A stretch of DNA of 64,000 nucleotides from Costus lasius (taxonomy: Eukaryota > Streptophyta > Magnoliopsida > Zingiberales > Costaceae), in the NCBI GenBank assembly GCA_027563935.2, contig CM050451.1, positions 32,441,565 to 32,505,564 of the forward strand, written 5' to 3'. Positions within the stretch are counted from its first letter, which is position 1. Each line of letters opens with the position of its first letter. Both the position numbers and the translations under genes were made by a program. The notes below the pieces were generated by a model. That model worked only from the letters and a program-made list of their open reading frames with translations, made no database searches and was not told the DNA's origin. Positions 31,332 through 43,350 of this stretch are shown piece after piece.

Positions 31332-33091
31332 TTTGGTTCTTGTAGAATCATATGATTGCTTGATGATTTGTAATCCTTCTTTGTGTTTGATAAGTAGATC
31401 TAGTAGGAAGCCTTTTGCGCATCTACATGTTAAGTAGTGAAAATACATGATGTATGTTTTACTCCTTTGCGCATGCATGATGTTTGATGGCGCATGTTGA
31501 TAGTTGTTGTTTTTCGAAACATACTTAATCACTTGCGCGCCTAACTAGATCTAAACGGCGCCTACTGTAAACCCTTAGACGGGTTAGTAGGGTTGAAGTC
31601 ATCTCTAGTTAAGATCCAACCAGTCTGATCAGACCATCTGACAGCCTAGATGGGTCGACCAGATGGCACCTGTGCGCAAGCACGAGGTGGCTATAGGTCG
31701 ACTGCGGACAGGCGTGTAGCGAGGTCTGGTTGAGACAACCAATGAACACTCTTGAGTTAGGCCCGGGGTCACACCCGCTTGCCAGAACTCATGAGGTTGT
31801 TCAGCCCTTGGCGCATGCATGGTTGACCATTAGGTCAACTCAAGTCAGTTAGGACTTGGTGCATGCAAGGGCAGTGGATCTGACTAGATGGATGAGTGGA
31901 TCCCTATTAATGGACCGTTGTAAGGTAGTAGGGCACATAAGACAAGTAAAATTGATTCCAATGGGATTTCAAAAATTTTATTTTGTCTATGGATCACATG
32001 TTGAATGAATGATGCCAAGATGCTTGTTTATTTAATCTTATGTGGGTTGCCCTTTTAATGTGTGCTGTGCTGGGGCCTGCGAGCCTGGTAAATTATTATT
32101 TTTGTGATCTGCGAATCACATTTTTAATTAATTTATTGTATAATTGACCTGCGAGTCAAACTTGTCTAGATAGATTAAAATGTATTTTAATTAGACAAGA
32201 GCACAAAAGCACACATCGCAGAGGAGCATTCAGCTGGTGGGCGCACCTGAGCTGCATTGAGCACTAGGGCCCTGGGTTGGACCAGATGAGATGCAAAAGA
32301 CCCAACAAGAGCAAGTAAAGACTTAAGTTGATTTAAGGTCTTACTTAGGCTCTATGGGCTTTTACCACATAAGATCCATGCTTTCTTTTATTTTCTAAAT
32401 ACTTAGAATTGCATGAGTTATTTATCTTCTGCTATAGCCATAGGATTTGCCTGATAGTAAGAAGATAAAAGACCGTTAAAATCCAACGCTAAAATATCAA
32501 GCACGTAATGCCTTCTGACGCGAAACCTCACTGTTCTGACTATCGTTGGAGCCGTGTTGTACCCACTCAGTGGGCACGTCCATCTATCTTCAGACGGTGC
32601 AGGATTTCACCTGCGTGTTACAGAGAAGGGATTTATCGCTTCTCGTTGCTCAGCATAGCACGTGGTGGTCCAGGGAGTAGGTCGGGTCAGCTTGACCATG
32701 TAGGCTACATATGTGGCGCATATGGTAGCACATGGAGGCAGCCATCTGTGGGATCAGAGACTGTGTTGTACCAACTCAGTTGGCACAGTCTGCTGGATTG
32801 CCCAGATGAAGGGGAATCGCACGGGTTGGCGATTGGCAGGGACTGCCTACCAGAAATTAGTACTTGTACTCTCTGTGCATCTTATCTCGCTTGAGCGGGA
32901 CGCGGAGACCAAGTATGAAATCTGGATCCCATCTCACTAAAAGAGTGTTACTCTTTCGGACTGTTTAATGGATTTTTCAGTCAGACAAAATAGTGAGAAA
33001 AGAATCTTTCTTAAGTCCTGGATTGATTCTAAACATTGATACTTACCTTGCTGTTCTTGCATTGTTGTAGATTCCTGCAGCAACGAACACC
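31332..33091 (+). other. A2 leader
   Basis: A leader of about 1.76 kb. It carries the twin palindromes (32562-32574 and 32771-32783). The tRNA-like module of the other A copies is partly deleted near 32225-32240: the A-box side is altered and the B-box is gone. A candidate splice acceptor precedes gag: CTTAC at 33042-33046, TTGTAG ending at 33070 and CTGCAG ending at 33080. No conserved coding sequence seen. Confidence 0.8.
32562..32783 (+). other. twin palindromes in A2 leader
   Basis: CCCACT-C-AGTGGG at 32562-32574 and CCAACT-C-AGTTGG at 32771-32783. They are 209 bp apart and each follows TGTTGTA. The two copies differ by a paired change (C:G versus A:T) that keeps the arms complementary. 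Confidence 0.6.
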
Positions 33092-36000
33092 ATGAGCTTC
33101 AATGTGTGATCCCTACTGGAAAGGGAGAAGTTTGCTGGGCCAAACTTCTCGGACTGGTACGGACACCTTAAGATTGTTCTTAAGGCAGAGAGGAAACTGT
33201 ATGTCCTCGAGACGGCTGTGCCGCCTCAACCCGCTGCGAACGCTGCAAGGGCGGTTCGCGATGCCTATGAAAAGCACGTCAATGATAGCATTGATGTCGC
33301 TTGCCTGATGCTAGCGTCTATGACGCCACCGCTGCAGCGTCAGCATGAGGATATGTCTGCTATAGAAATTATAGCAAACCTCAAGATGCTGTATGCTGCA
33401 CAGGCGAGGACAGAACGCTATAATTTGACCAAGCTTTTCTTTCAGAGCAAACTGGCTGAAGGGAGCCCAGTGGGAGCTCACGTGCTCAAGATGATTGGGC
33501 ACAAGGAGGCTCTGGAGAAACTGGGGCATACCATCAATCAGGAGCTTGCTGTAGACATTATTCTGCAGTCTCTCCCGCCTTCTTTCGATGCGTTCATTAT
33601 TAACTTTAATATGAACAAAATCGATTGTACTCCGGCAGAGTTGCTGAATATGCTCTTGACCACTGAGGAGACTCTGAAGGGAAAGCCTTCAACCTCTGTC
33701 TTAATGGTTCCTTCTAGGAACAAGAAGAAGGGGAAGAAGGGCAAAGCCCCTGTCAAGAACTACAGTAAGGCTCTGAAACAGAAGGTGAAGCGGTCAAAGG
33801 ACAACAGATGTTTCCACTGTGGCCAGCTGGGTCACTGGAAAAAGGACTGTAAAGCGCTCCAAGGAGACAAGAAGGGAAGCATCGCTTCTGGCTCAGGTAT
33901 ATTTGTGACTGAAGTCATGATATCCTCTTCTTCTATTTCATGGGTGTTGGACACTGCATGTGGAGTTCACATTTGTTCAAATGTACAGGAACTCAAGAGA
34001 AGAAGGCAGGTGGGACAGCATGAGGTGGACCTACGAGTTGGAAACGGGGCACGGGTTGCTGCTGTTGCTGTAGGGGATTATTACATCTCATTACCATCTG
34101 GCATTGTATTAGAATTAAACAATTGTTACTTTATACCCAGTATTACCAAAAATATTATCTCTATTCCTGCTCTTGTCAGGAAAGGGTTTTCCTTTGAATG
34201 CAAGATTTCAAAGTGTTATCTTACTCTTGATAATATTGTTTATGCTACTGGTTCAATTAACAATGGGTTATTCATGTTGGACATGGAATATTCTATACAA
34301 AACATTGATAATAAGAAAGCCAAGTATGTTGATGACAGCACCTTGTTATGGCATAGTCGTTTAGGCCATATTAACAAGAAACGCATTAAGCGGTTGCATG
34401 ATCATGGACTGCTGGGATCATTCTCCTATGAGGAGATTGATACATGCAAAGCTTGTTTAATGGGTAAAATGACGAAGGCTCCTTTTCCTCACAAAGGTCA
34501 AAGGGCTTCAGGTTTACTTGACCTTATACACAGTGATGTGTGTGGGCCATTTAGTAAACATGCCAGAGGTGGCTATCAGTACTTCATTACCTTTACTGAT
34601 GATTTCAGTAGATATGGTTATGTCTATCTTATGAGACATAAGAGTGAATCTTTTGACAAGTTCAAAGAGTTCAAAAATGAAGTACAAAATCAGCTAGGCC
34701 GAAATATCAAGGCACTTCGTTCTGATCGAGGTGGAGAATACTTGAGTCATGCGTTTACTGACTATCTAAAAGAGTGTGGGATTATCTCACAGCTCACTCC
34801 GCCAGGAACACCGCAATGGAATGGTGTGTCCGAGAGGAGAAATAGAACGTTACTTGATATGGTTCGTTCTATGATGAGTCAGGCTACTCTACCTTACTCC
34901 TTTTGGGGATTTGCACTGGAAACAGCTGCAAAGGTACTAAACCGAGTGCCATCCAAGGCAGTTTCAAAGACTCCATATGAATTATGGTATGGGAAACAGC
35001 CGAGCTTGACATTTATAAAGATCTGGGTTTGCGAGGCTTATGTCAAAAAGCTCGCCTCTGGGAAACTGGAGAGCAGATCTGAGAAATGTGTCTTTGTCGG
35101 TTACCCTAAGGAAACTAAGGGTTATTATTTCTACGATCCCAAAGAGAACAAAGTATTTGTTGCTCGGACGGCCATTTTTCTTGAGAAGGAGTTTCTTCTG
35201 CAAAAGGCCAGTGGGAGAGAAATAAAGCTGGATGAGAATCCAGAGGAAGGACAAAGTAGTCAAGCACAGTTGGATGTGCATGAGCCGGTAGAGCAGGTTA
35301 TTGAACAACCTGAGGCTCAGATATCACGGGAACCGCGTAGATCGGGAAGGATCCGTCGACAGCCTGAGCGCTATGACGGAGTCTACATCATTGATCATGA
35401 TGAACCCCTAACTTATGCGGATGCGGTCAGTGGACCGGAGTCAGCTAGATGGCTTGAAGCTATGCGAGCCGAGATGGACTCCATGTCAGATAACCAAGTC
35501 TGGGATTTGGTTGATCCGCCTCCGGGAGTAATCCCTATAGGCTGTAAATGGATCTTCAAGATGAAGATTGACATGGATGGTAACGTGGTTACCTATAAAG
35601 GCAGGCTAGTTGCGAAAGGTTTCAAACAAATCTACGGGATAGATTATGATGAAACTTTCTCTCCTGTAGCCATGTCCAAGTCTATTCAGATTCTTTTCGC
35701 GATAGCAGCATATTACGATTATGAGATCAGGCAGATGGATGTGAAGACTGCTTTCCTTAATGGAAAACTGGATGAGGATGTGTATATGACACAACCTGAA
35801 GGTTTCACTAATCCATCAGATCGTCATAAAATATGCAAGTTAAAGAAGTCCATTTATGGACTTAAACAAGCATCTAGAAGCTGGAATATTCGTTTTGATG
35901 AATCAATATCTGAATTTGGTTTCATCAAAAATGAAGATGACCCGTGTGTATATAAGAGGTTTAGTGGGAGCGTAATTACTTTCCTAGTCCTCTACGTCGA

Positions 36001-36976
36001 TGATATCTTAATCATTGGAAACGATATTCCGGAACTGCATGCTGTCAAAGCATGGTTAAGGAAATGTTTCCAGATGAAAGATCTAGGAGAAGCAGCCTAT
36101 GTATTAGGTGTGAAGATCTACAGGGATAGATCTAAAAGGCTTCTCGGGCTGTGCCAGAGTACTTACATCGATAAAGTCCTGGAGAGATTTCATTTAGAGA
36201 ATTCTAAAAGAGGATATCTTCCAGTCAGACATGGTCTGAATCTTTCGAAGAGTCAGTGTCCACAAACACAGGCTGAGAAAGATGAAATGGACAATACGCC
36301 TTATGCTTCGGCTATTGGGTCCATTATGTATGCGATGTTATGTACTCGCCCAGACGTCGCTTACGGGTTAAGCGTGACCAGTCGATTCCAAAGTAATCCT
36401 GGTCAGGCACATTGGATTGCGGTCAAGAACATTTTGAAATATCTGCGGAGGACCAAAGATATGTTCTTGATATATGGTGGTCAGGAAGAACTCAGTATAG
36501 AAGGATATACTGACGCTTCATTCCAGTCGGACCAGGACGATTTTCGATCGCAATCAGGCTATGTTTTTAGCTTGAATGGTGGAGCAGTGGTGTGGAAGAG
36601 TTTCAAACAGTCTACTGTTGCTGATTCCACAACAGAAGCCGAGTATGTTGCAGCCTCGGAAGCATCCAAGGAGGCAGTGTGGATTCGTAAGTTCATTAAG
36701 GAACTTGGTGTCGTTCCTTCGAGTGCAGATCCTTTGGTTATCTTCTGTGATAACACTGGAGCAATAGCACAAGCAAAGGAACCACGGTCGCACCAGAAGT
36801 CCAAGCACATACAGAGACGGTTTCACTTGATCCGGGAGATCATTGATCGTGGTGAGATCAAAATCTGCAAGGTTCATACAGATGACAATCTGGCTGACCC
36901 GCTTACCAAGCCTCTGGCGCAGCAGAAGCATGAGAAGCACTGTAATAATATGGGTTTGAGATTTCTCAACCATTAG
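33092..36976 (+). pseudogene. A2 copia gag-pol polyprotein, one premature stop
   Basis: 1295 codons in one frame with a single TGA at codon 6 (33107-33109). From 33218 an ATG opens 1252 residues to the end. Numbered from 33092: CCHC knuckle residues 240-253; protease Asp 287 (LDTACG); integrase zinc ligands His 421, His 426, Cys 452 and Cys 455; integrase core Asp 482, Asp 545 and Glu 581 with DD(35)E spacing; RT YVDD at 968-971; RNase H Asp 1141, Glu in TTEAEY (about 1184) and Asp 1220. All catalytic residues are present. The product replicates and integrates the element inside cytoplasmic particles and then the nucleus. With the stop, a shortened Gag missing about 42 residues could only start at 33218, so activity in its own right is doubtful. 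Confidence 0.95.
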
Positions 36977-36985
36977 ATTAAGTGC

Positions 36986-36996
36986 AAGTGGGAGAT
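36986..36996 (+). other. polypurine tract of A2
   Basis: AAGTGGGAGAT directly before the 3' LTR. Confidence 0.9.
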
Positions 36997-38699
36997 TGTT
37001 GGGGTATGCCCTTAAGGCTAATGTTTGAGGCCTTAGGATTCTATGAGTATCATGTATATAAACTCTTATGTTTATAAAGGCAATGGTTGTTATTCAGTAT
37101 GTTACATTGTCTGTTGCAATAAGTGTACTTCTGAATAATGTCTCAAAGCTGTTCAGCTGGGCTGACATGCTGTAAAGTCCTTAGTCGAGATATCTTGGTG
37201 AACATGAGACAGCCTTGATATGATTGAGACTAATATGTGTTCTAATCTTATAGGATGCTTCGAGCATGGAATAAGATGTAGACTCATGGGTACATTGGAT
37301 GTACTGGACAGACCCTACTAGGATATTCAATTGCTTGTCACAATGTGAATAATCCTGTTTGCAACAAGTGGCACATGTCCTTTGACTTGAGATCACTTGT
37401 GTTTCTAAATGATGATTGTCATTGTTTTGAGGTAGTTCAATATCATTTGAAACATAATGGTTATAGACTATCTTGGATAATGTTCATGAGTCAGGTTAGG
37501 ACACTAGTGATAGATATAGGATTGTCGTCTCCTTGTTTAAGGAGTGTGATGTTCTAAAGGGGCCCCCCTAAATGAGATGATTGAGAAAGTGTATGGCCAT
37601 ACCCAGGTGACTATGTTCATCTGGTCTAATCATGCTCATCATATTGGAGCTACAGGCTTGACATGCTTGTCCAATAAGAACATCCAGTGGCAAAGGATAC
37701 ATGTATGCCTAGTGAAGTGGATTCACACTTGTGCTGTGGTTTGGGTGTAGTCTTGGAAGACTCTTTCTTTTATATCGGGAGACAGTGATGTGTTGCTAGA
37801 TACCCCTCACTGATCGTGATAACGTAAGTTATCGTTACCGACATTTAAAGGAAACCCTCAGCGTCGCACAATTTGATGATATAGCTTACTTAAGTCAGAT
37901 CGTGTGGACTGAATTGTTTGGGTTCAGTTTGAAGGGATTTAATCTCTGATTATAAGTGAGATCTGGTCTGATCATGTTTGATTGATTAGGGCTTGAGATC
38001 GGTAAGCTTTGATCGAGAGAGTTGATGCTAGATCGGTGAGATCAGGAGCATCAAGAAATGAACGGTTAGATCTTGAACCTTTAGGGTTTATTGTGATCTA
38101 GACCATATGGCTTGGGTTAATTGGTCTTGGACCAAACCGACATTGAACCGGCTCATGAATGAGCGCATGGTTCATGGGAGATGAGATAAGCGCTTGGTTC
38201 ACTTAAGGGTGAACGCATGAGCCTTGACTACTTTCCATTTTGGGAATTCGGTTTCCAAATGGAATGTATGTAACGCCTCCACATTAGTGTGAGAGGTTAC
38301 TCTCTCGCCGGATCCTCTCTTGTGAAGGCTTCCCCCCTTTCGGTGGTGAGCATTTGACGAAAACAAGAGAAGGAAGTCTCGCCAAGCAAGAAGTTCTCTT
38401 CCCTTCCATACGGCAAGGACCCTTGAAGAATCTTGCTAGCACAAGGATCACAAGGGGTAGGCGACATCACTTTGTGTGCGTCATCTTTGGAGAAGATCTC
38501 TCTTGATCTTTGCTTCCAAGCCGACAACCAATCCAATGGCGTTGGTATGATCCCTTTGAGATCTTTTCGTTTATGCATTGAGTTAATCATATGATCTACA
38601 TGCGGTCTTGAGGGTGACACCCCTAAAATATTATATGCGCCCCCCCCCCCCCCCTTTAGGGTTTCACCCCCTTGCGCTCCCCCTTGAAGGGGACTTTCA
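36997..38699 (+). repeat. 3' LTR of A2
   Basis: 1703 bp, identical to the 5' LTR except for seven substitutions and the longer C run (38640-38654). It is followed by the CCCAT duplication at 38700-38704. Confidence 0.96.
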
Positions 38700-38704
38700 C
38701 CCAT

Positions 38705-38968
38705 ATGCCTGCGTTAGCACCCCAGGCCTAATCAGCCCATATACCAGTCTCACATGTACTAGAGTTGTCCCTTATCCACTCAGGTACTCGACTGGGGACA
38801 CACCGTTTGAGCATAGATACAATCTGCCTCCAGTGACATTATTATCCATGTACATAATCGCATATGTAAACATAGCATAATAACAACAATGCCATAATGA
38901 TATTTAAATATCAATATCAAGTTGTACAAGATAGATCAACAATGGGTCTAAGAGCATATACACCAACA
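38705..38968 (-). repeat. B2 5' LTR, U3-side part
   Basis: This completes the B2 LTR after the A2 insertion. It ends ATATACACCAACA, the complement of the family B LTR start. Family B LTR sequence from a different internal position follows at once. Confidence 0.88.
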
Positions 38969-39757
38969 GTGCTGACCTTAGGTCACCAAAAGCAGTGAGT
39001 GGCACCAAGCAGTGCATTGCTACTACCCAAGTATTTGGAATGGATATCTACATCGACATCCCGATCATTGCAACTAGGTATAGCTTTGTCAAACTGATAT
39101 CCGATTGGACAAGTGTGTCATCACTTGTTTTCACCCAATCACATGGTCATGTCTAAGTCAGGATGTCACCTGGGTATGGCCATATACTTTCAGTTGTAGA
39201 ACCATAAAGGAGCTCCATGGATATCATGCTTCCCTCAGGAAGGGGCAAATCTTCTGTATGTCCATTGACCTTCTCATATAGGTCGTGACATGCTCAATGA
39301 CAGCCGTTATTACCTCCTAATTACGGTGAGGTATTTAGTTATATCAAAGCATATCCCTAACCATATAGAATGGTCAATGACCTCAAGTCAAGGGATCAAT
39401 GCATCTCCTGTCACTTGTGAGTATAACTCATGACACCAAGTCATAGCCTCACAGCGGGTTGGTCCAGTATATCCACTACTGACATACCCATATGTCTGCG
39501 TTAGCATCTCGTGCCTAACCATCCGATATACCAATCTCACAAGTACCAGAGCTGTCCCATATCCACTCAGGTACATTGACTGAGGACAACCATTTGAGCA
39601 CAGATCCAATCTGTCTCCAGAGACATTATCATATAAGTACACAATCGCATATGTAGATAAACATTGATAATGACAATGCCAGAATGATGTATATATATCT
39701 ATGTCAAGTAGTACAAAAGATAGACCGACACTAGATCTCAGGGCATACAAACCAACA
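38969..39757 (-). repeat. B3 3' LTR fragment
   Basis: About 789 bp of the start of a family B LTR on the minus strand, ending ACCAACA next to a polypurine tract (39758-39768). Its left side is replaced by the B2 5' LTR, as if B2 had inserted within this LTR. The other half and any duplication are not in place because the far end of B2 is lost. Confidence 0.85.
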
Positions 39758-39778
39758 ATCTCCCACTTGCACTTAGAC

Positions 39779-40502
39779 CTAGAGGTTGATGAACCTCAAC
39801 CCCATATCCCTAGCATGACCATCATGCTTCTGCTGCGCCAAAGCCTTTATTAGTGGGTCTGCTAGATTATTCTCTATGTCAACTATGCCATTCTTGATAT
39901 CACCTCGGTCAATGATCTCTCTGATCAGGTGAAATCTTCTGAGTATGTGTTTGGACCTTTGATGAGAACTTGGTTCTTTGGCTTGTGCAATTGCCCCATT
40001 GTTGTCACAGTAGAGCTCAATGTGATCTACTGCACTTGGAACCAGCTGAAGTTCAGAAATGAACTTCCTCATCCAAATGGCTTCTTTGGCTGCCTCAGAA
40101 GCGGCCACATACTCAGCCTCGGTTGTAGAATCAGCTATGGTCGATTGCTTGAAGCTCTTCCAACATACAGTGCCTCCATTCATCTTGAACACATAGCAGG
40201 CTGCGATTTGAAGTCATCAAGGTCAGACTGGAATGACGCTTCAGTGTAGCCCTGAACGCTGAGCTCTTCCTATCCCCCATAGACTAAAAATAGATCCTTA
40301 GTTCATCTCAGATACTTAAGGATGTTCTGTATAGCCACCCAGTGCTGCAGACCTGGATTGGATTAGTATCAGCTGGTTATGCTCACAACATAAGCCACAT
40401 TTAGTCAAGTACATAATATTGCATACTTGATCGATCCTACTGCCAAAGCATAGGGCACTCGACTCATGTCATCCCTCTCAGCCTGTGTGGTGGGACATTG
40501 GC
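39779..40502 (-). pseudogene. B3 RNase H and RT fragment
   Basis: An open RNase H segment (39779-40192, with TTEAEYVAASEA, YCDNNGAIAQAK and NNLADPL) is followed, after a frameshift near 40195, by a degraded RT tail with readable QCPTTQAERDDMSRVPYA. Homology to family B stops at 40502, where gypsy-like LTR E begins. It is a broken 3' end only. Confidence 0.88.
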
Positions 40503-40987
40503 TGATGCAGGAGAAGAAAGCATGGAAGAAGGGGAAAATCTGCTCCAGAAGGCGCCCCAAAAATTTTCTAGTGAAAAAGTCACGGGCCGTGGAAAAAGTC
40601 ACGGCTAGACCGAGGAAGTTTCTGCCCATTCGAGCACAACTGAAAACGCGGTGATTTTCGATGCGAACAAAGTCATGGGCCGTGGATAAAGCCACGACCA
40701 GACCGAGGAAGTTTATGTGGATTTTGGCACAACTGAAAACATAGTGATGTTCGACGCGAACAAAGTCACGGGCCATGAAAAAGTCACGGCCAGACCGAGG
40801 AACTTTCTATGGATTTTGGCACACTTGAAGAAACCAGTGATTTCCAGCACGAGCAAAGCCACGGCCATGGAAAAAGTCGTGGCCATACCGTAGAAGTTTC
40901 TGTGCATATTGATACACTTGGGAAAACTGTGATTTCTGACGCGGGCAAAGTCACGGCCAACGCACTTCGCATCCCCCGGACCGTTTT
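40503..40987 (+). repeat. LTR of gypsy-like element E, first part
   Basis: It starts TGATGCAGGAG where B3 homology ends, and resembles other TGATG-starting gypsy LTRs in the window. A4 splits it, with the duplication GTTTT at 40983-40987. With 60477-61498 the LTR would be about 1507 bp. The left boundary is inferred from loss of B3 homology, and no TSD for E was found. Confidence 0.6.
40579..40980. repeat. 93-bp tandem repeat, about 4.3 units
   Basis: Units begin GTCACGGGCC or variants at 40579, 40672, 40765, 40858 and 40950, giving periods of 93, 93, 93 and 92 bp. The last unit is partial. Each unit holds a second GTCACGGC-like word and the core GACCGAGGAAGTTT. The units are diverged from one another. 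They lie in the U3 side of LTR E. Confidence 0.88.
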
Positions 40988-41647
40988 TGAAAGTCCCCAG
41001 ATAAAGGGGGCGAAACCCTAGTAGGAGGCGCATATAAAACTTTCATAGCGGAAGCAAGGGTTTCTAAACATCTTTTGTAAGAATATATGATCAACTTCAT
41101 ATAGTTTGGATTCATACCATAGCCATTTCGCTTGGATGGCAATTTGGAAGAGAAAGATGCAAACGCTTCTTCTCCAAAGGCACCGCACACAAGATGTGAT
41201 CGCCTACTCCTTGTTGCTTCTTGTGCTAGCAAGGCTCCAAGTATCCTTGTCGTGTGAAGGAAGATGAGATGCGAGAGTAGTTCTCTCCTTTGCCGAATGC
41301 TTCTCTACACCTCGTGTAGACGAGCCACACACGTGCAAGACCAAAAGAGGGGCGAGCGTTTTGGAACGTGGAGGCGTGCATTCATTTTTTGAACTTCCAA
41401 AAATAGCAAACGCTTAACGCATCCACTCATGCGTTCACGAACCAACCAAAACGCATCCTCACTTTGAACCATGCGTTCACTCATGTGAACGGGTTCCTTT
41501 TGGTTTGGTTCAAAGACCAATTAAGCCAAGCCTTTGGTCTAGATCATAATTAAACCCTAAGGCTCCAGATCTAACCGTTCATCTCTTGATGCTCTTGATC
41601 TCACAGATCTAGCATCAATACTCTCGATCGAAGCTTACCGATCTCAA
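40988..41647 (-). repeat. A4 3' LTR, first part
   Basis: 660 bp from TGAAAGTCCCCAGA to the A3 insertion point, ending in the duplication CTCAA (41643-41647). Confidence 0.94.
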
Positions 41648-43330
41648 TGAAAGTCCCCTAGAACCAATAGGGGGAAACCCTAATAGGAGGCGCAACAAAG
41701 TTTTCTAGCGGAATCTTAGGGTTTCAAAAGATCGAATGTAAGTTCATGTGATCAACTCCTTATAATGTATAAATCAGATTAGATTCATACCATTGCCATC
41801 GATCGGATGATGCTTTGGAAGGAAAGGCGCAAATGTTCCTTCTCCAAAGGTGACTCACACAAACGAATATGGCTTGCTCCTTTGAATCTTTGTGCTAGCA
41901 AAGCTCTTCAAAAGGTCCTTGATCGGTTGAAGGGAATGAGATGAGAGTTCTCTCCTTTTCGAATCCTTCTCCAATGCGTGAAGAAGTCGCCACCCAAGGA
42001 AGCGCCGAAAGAGAGAAAGATGAGAGGCGAGAATAGAGCATGATAACCTCAACGTGAGGCGTGGTCACGATTTAGAAGTCATGGCTTCTAAAATTAGTAA
42101 ACCACTTCTCCTCATACGCCCATGAGTTACCCAAGCGCAAATCTCTGATCTTTTGAACCATGCGCTCAAGTAATGAGCTGGTTCAATTAAATTTGGTTCA
42201 AATACCAAATTAAACCACGCCCTCTGGTCTAGATCATAATTAAACCCTAAGGTTCCAGATCTAACCGTTCATCTCTCGATGCTCCTGATCTCACCGATCT
42301 AGCATCTATTCTCTCGATCGAAGCCTACCGATCTCAAGCCCTAATCAATCAAACATGATTAGATCAGATCTCACTTACAATCAGAGATTAAATCCCTTTA
42401 AACTGAACCCAAATAATTCAGTCCACACGATCTGACTTAAGTAAGCCATATCATCAATTTGTGCGACCCTGAGGGTTTCCTTTAAATGTCGGTAACGATA
42501 ACTCACGTTATCACGATCAGTGAGGGGTATCTAGCAACACATCACTGTCTCCCGATATAAAGGAAAGAGTCTTCCAAGACTACACCCAAACCACAGCACA
42601 AGTGTGAATCCAATTCACAAGGCATGCAAATTTCCTTTGCCACTGGATGTTCTTATTGGACAAGCGTGTCAAGCTTGTAGCTCCAATATGATGAGCATGA
42701 TTAGATCAGATGAACATAGTCATCTGGGTATGGCCATACACTTTCTCAATCATCTCATCCAGGGGGCCCCTTTAGAACATCACACTCCAATTATAGAGAC
42801 GGCAATCCTTTGTCTATCACTAATGCCCTAACCTTACTCAAGCTCACCATCCAAAATAGTCTATAACCATTATGTTTCAAATGATATTGAACTACCTCAA
42901 AACAATGACAATCATCATTTAGAAAACACAAGTGATCTCAAGTCAGAGGAAATGTGCCACTTGTCGCATTCAAGGATTATTCACATTGTGACAAGCAATT
43001 GAATATCCTAGTAGGGTCTGTCCAGTACATCCAATGTACCCATGAGTCTACATCTTATTCCATGCTCGAAGCATCCTATAAGATTAGAGCACATATTAGT
43101 CTTAACCATATCAAGGCTGTCTCATGTTCACTAAGATATCTTGACTAAGGACTTCACTGCATGTCAGCCCAGCTGAACAGCTTTGAGACGTTATTCAGAA
43201 GTACACTTATTACAGCAGATAATGTAACAAACTGAATAACAACCATGCCTTTATAAACATAAGAGTTTATTACATGATACTGATACAATCCCAAGGCCTC
43301 AAACATTAGCCTTAAGGGCATACCCCAACA
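41648..43330 (-). repeat. 3' LTR of A3
   Basis: 1683 bp, followed by polypurine tract 43331-43341. The hairpin variant with loop GTGA in the sense strand is at 42497-42512. Confidence 0.95.
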
Positions 43331-43350
43331 ATCTCCCACTTGCACTTAAT

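Larger units (their letters stand above)
29620..38699 (+). mobile_element. young, nearly intact copia element A2
   Basis: 9080 bp. LTRs are 1698 bp (29620-31317) and 1703 bp (36997-38699); the five-base difference is a C run of 10 versus 15. The target duplication is CCCAT (29615-29619 and 38700-38704). Seven substitutions separate the LTRs by eye (about 0.4 percent), the lowest in the window. The coding frame is open apart from one stop at codon 6. It is inserted in the 5' LTR of B2, in the opposite orientation. Confidence 0.97.

Noticed and set aside
40579..40980. CRISPR-like array
   Set aside because: The units are contiguous diverged tandem copies without unique spacers, and the context is a plant LTR.
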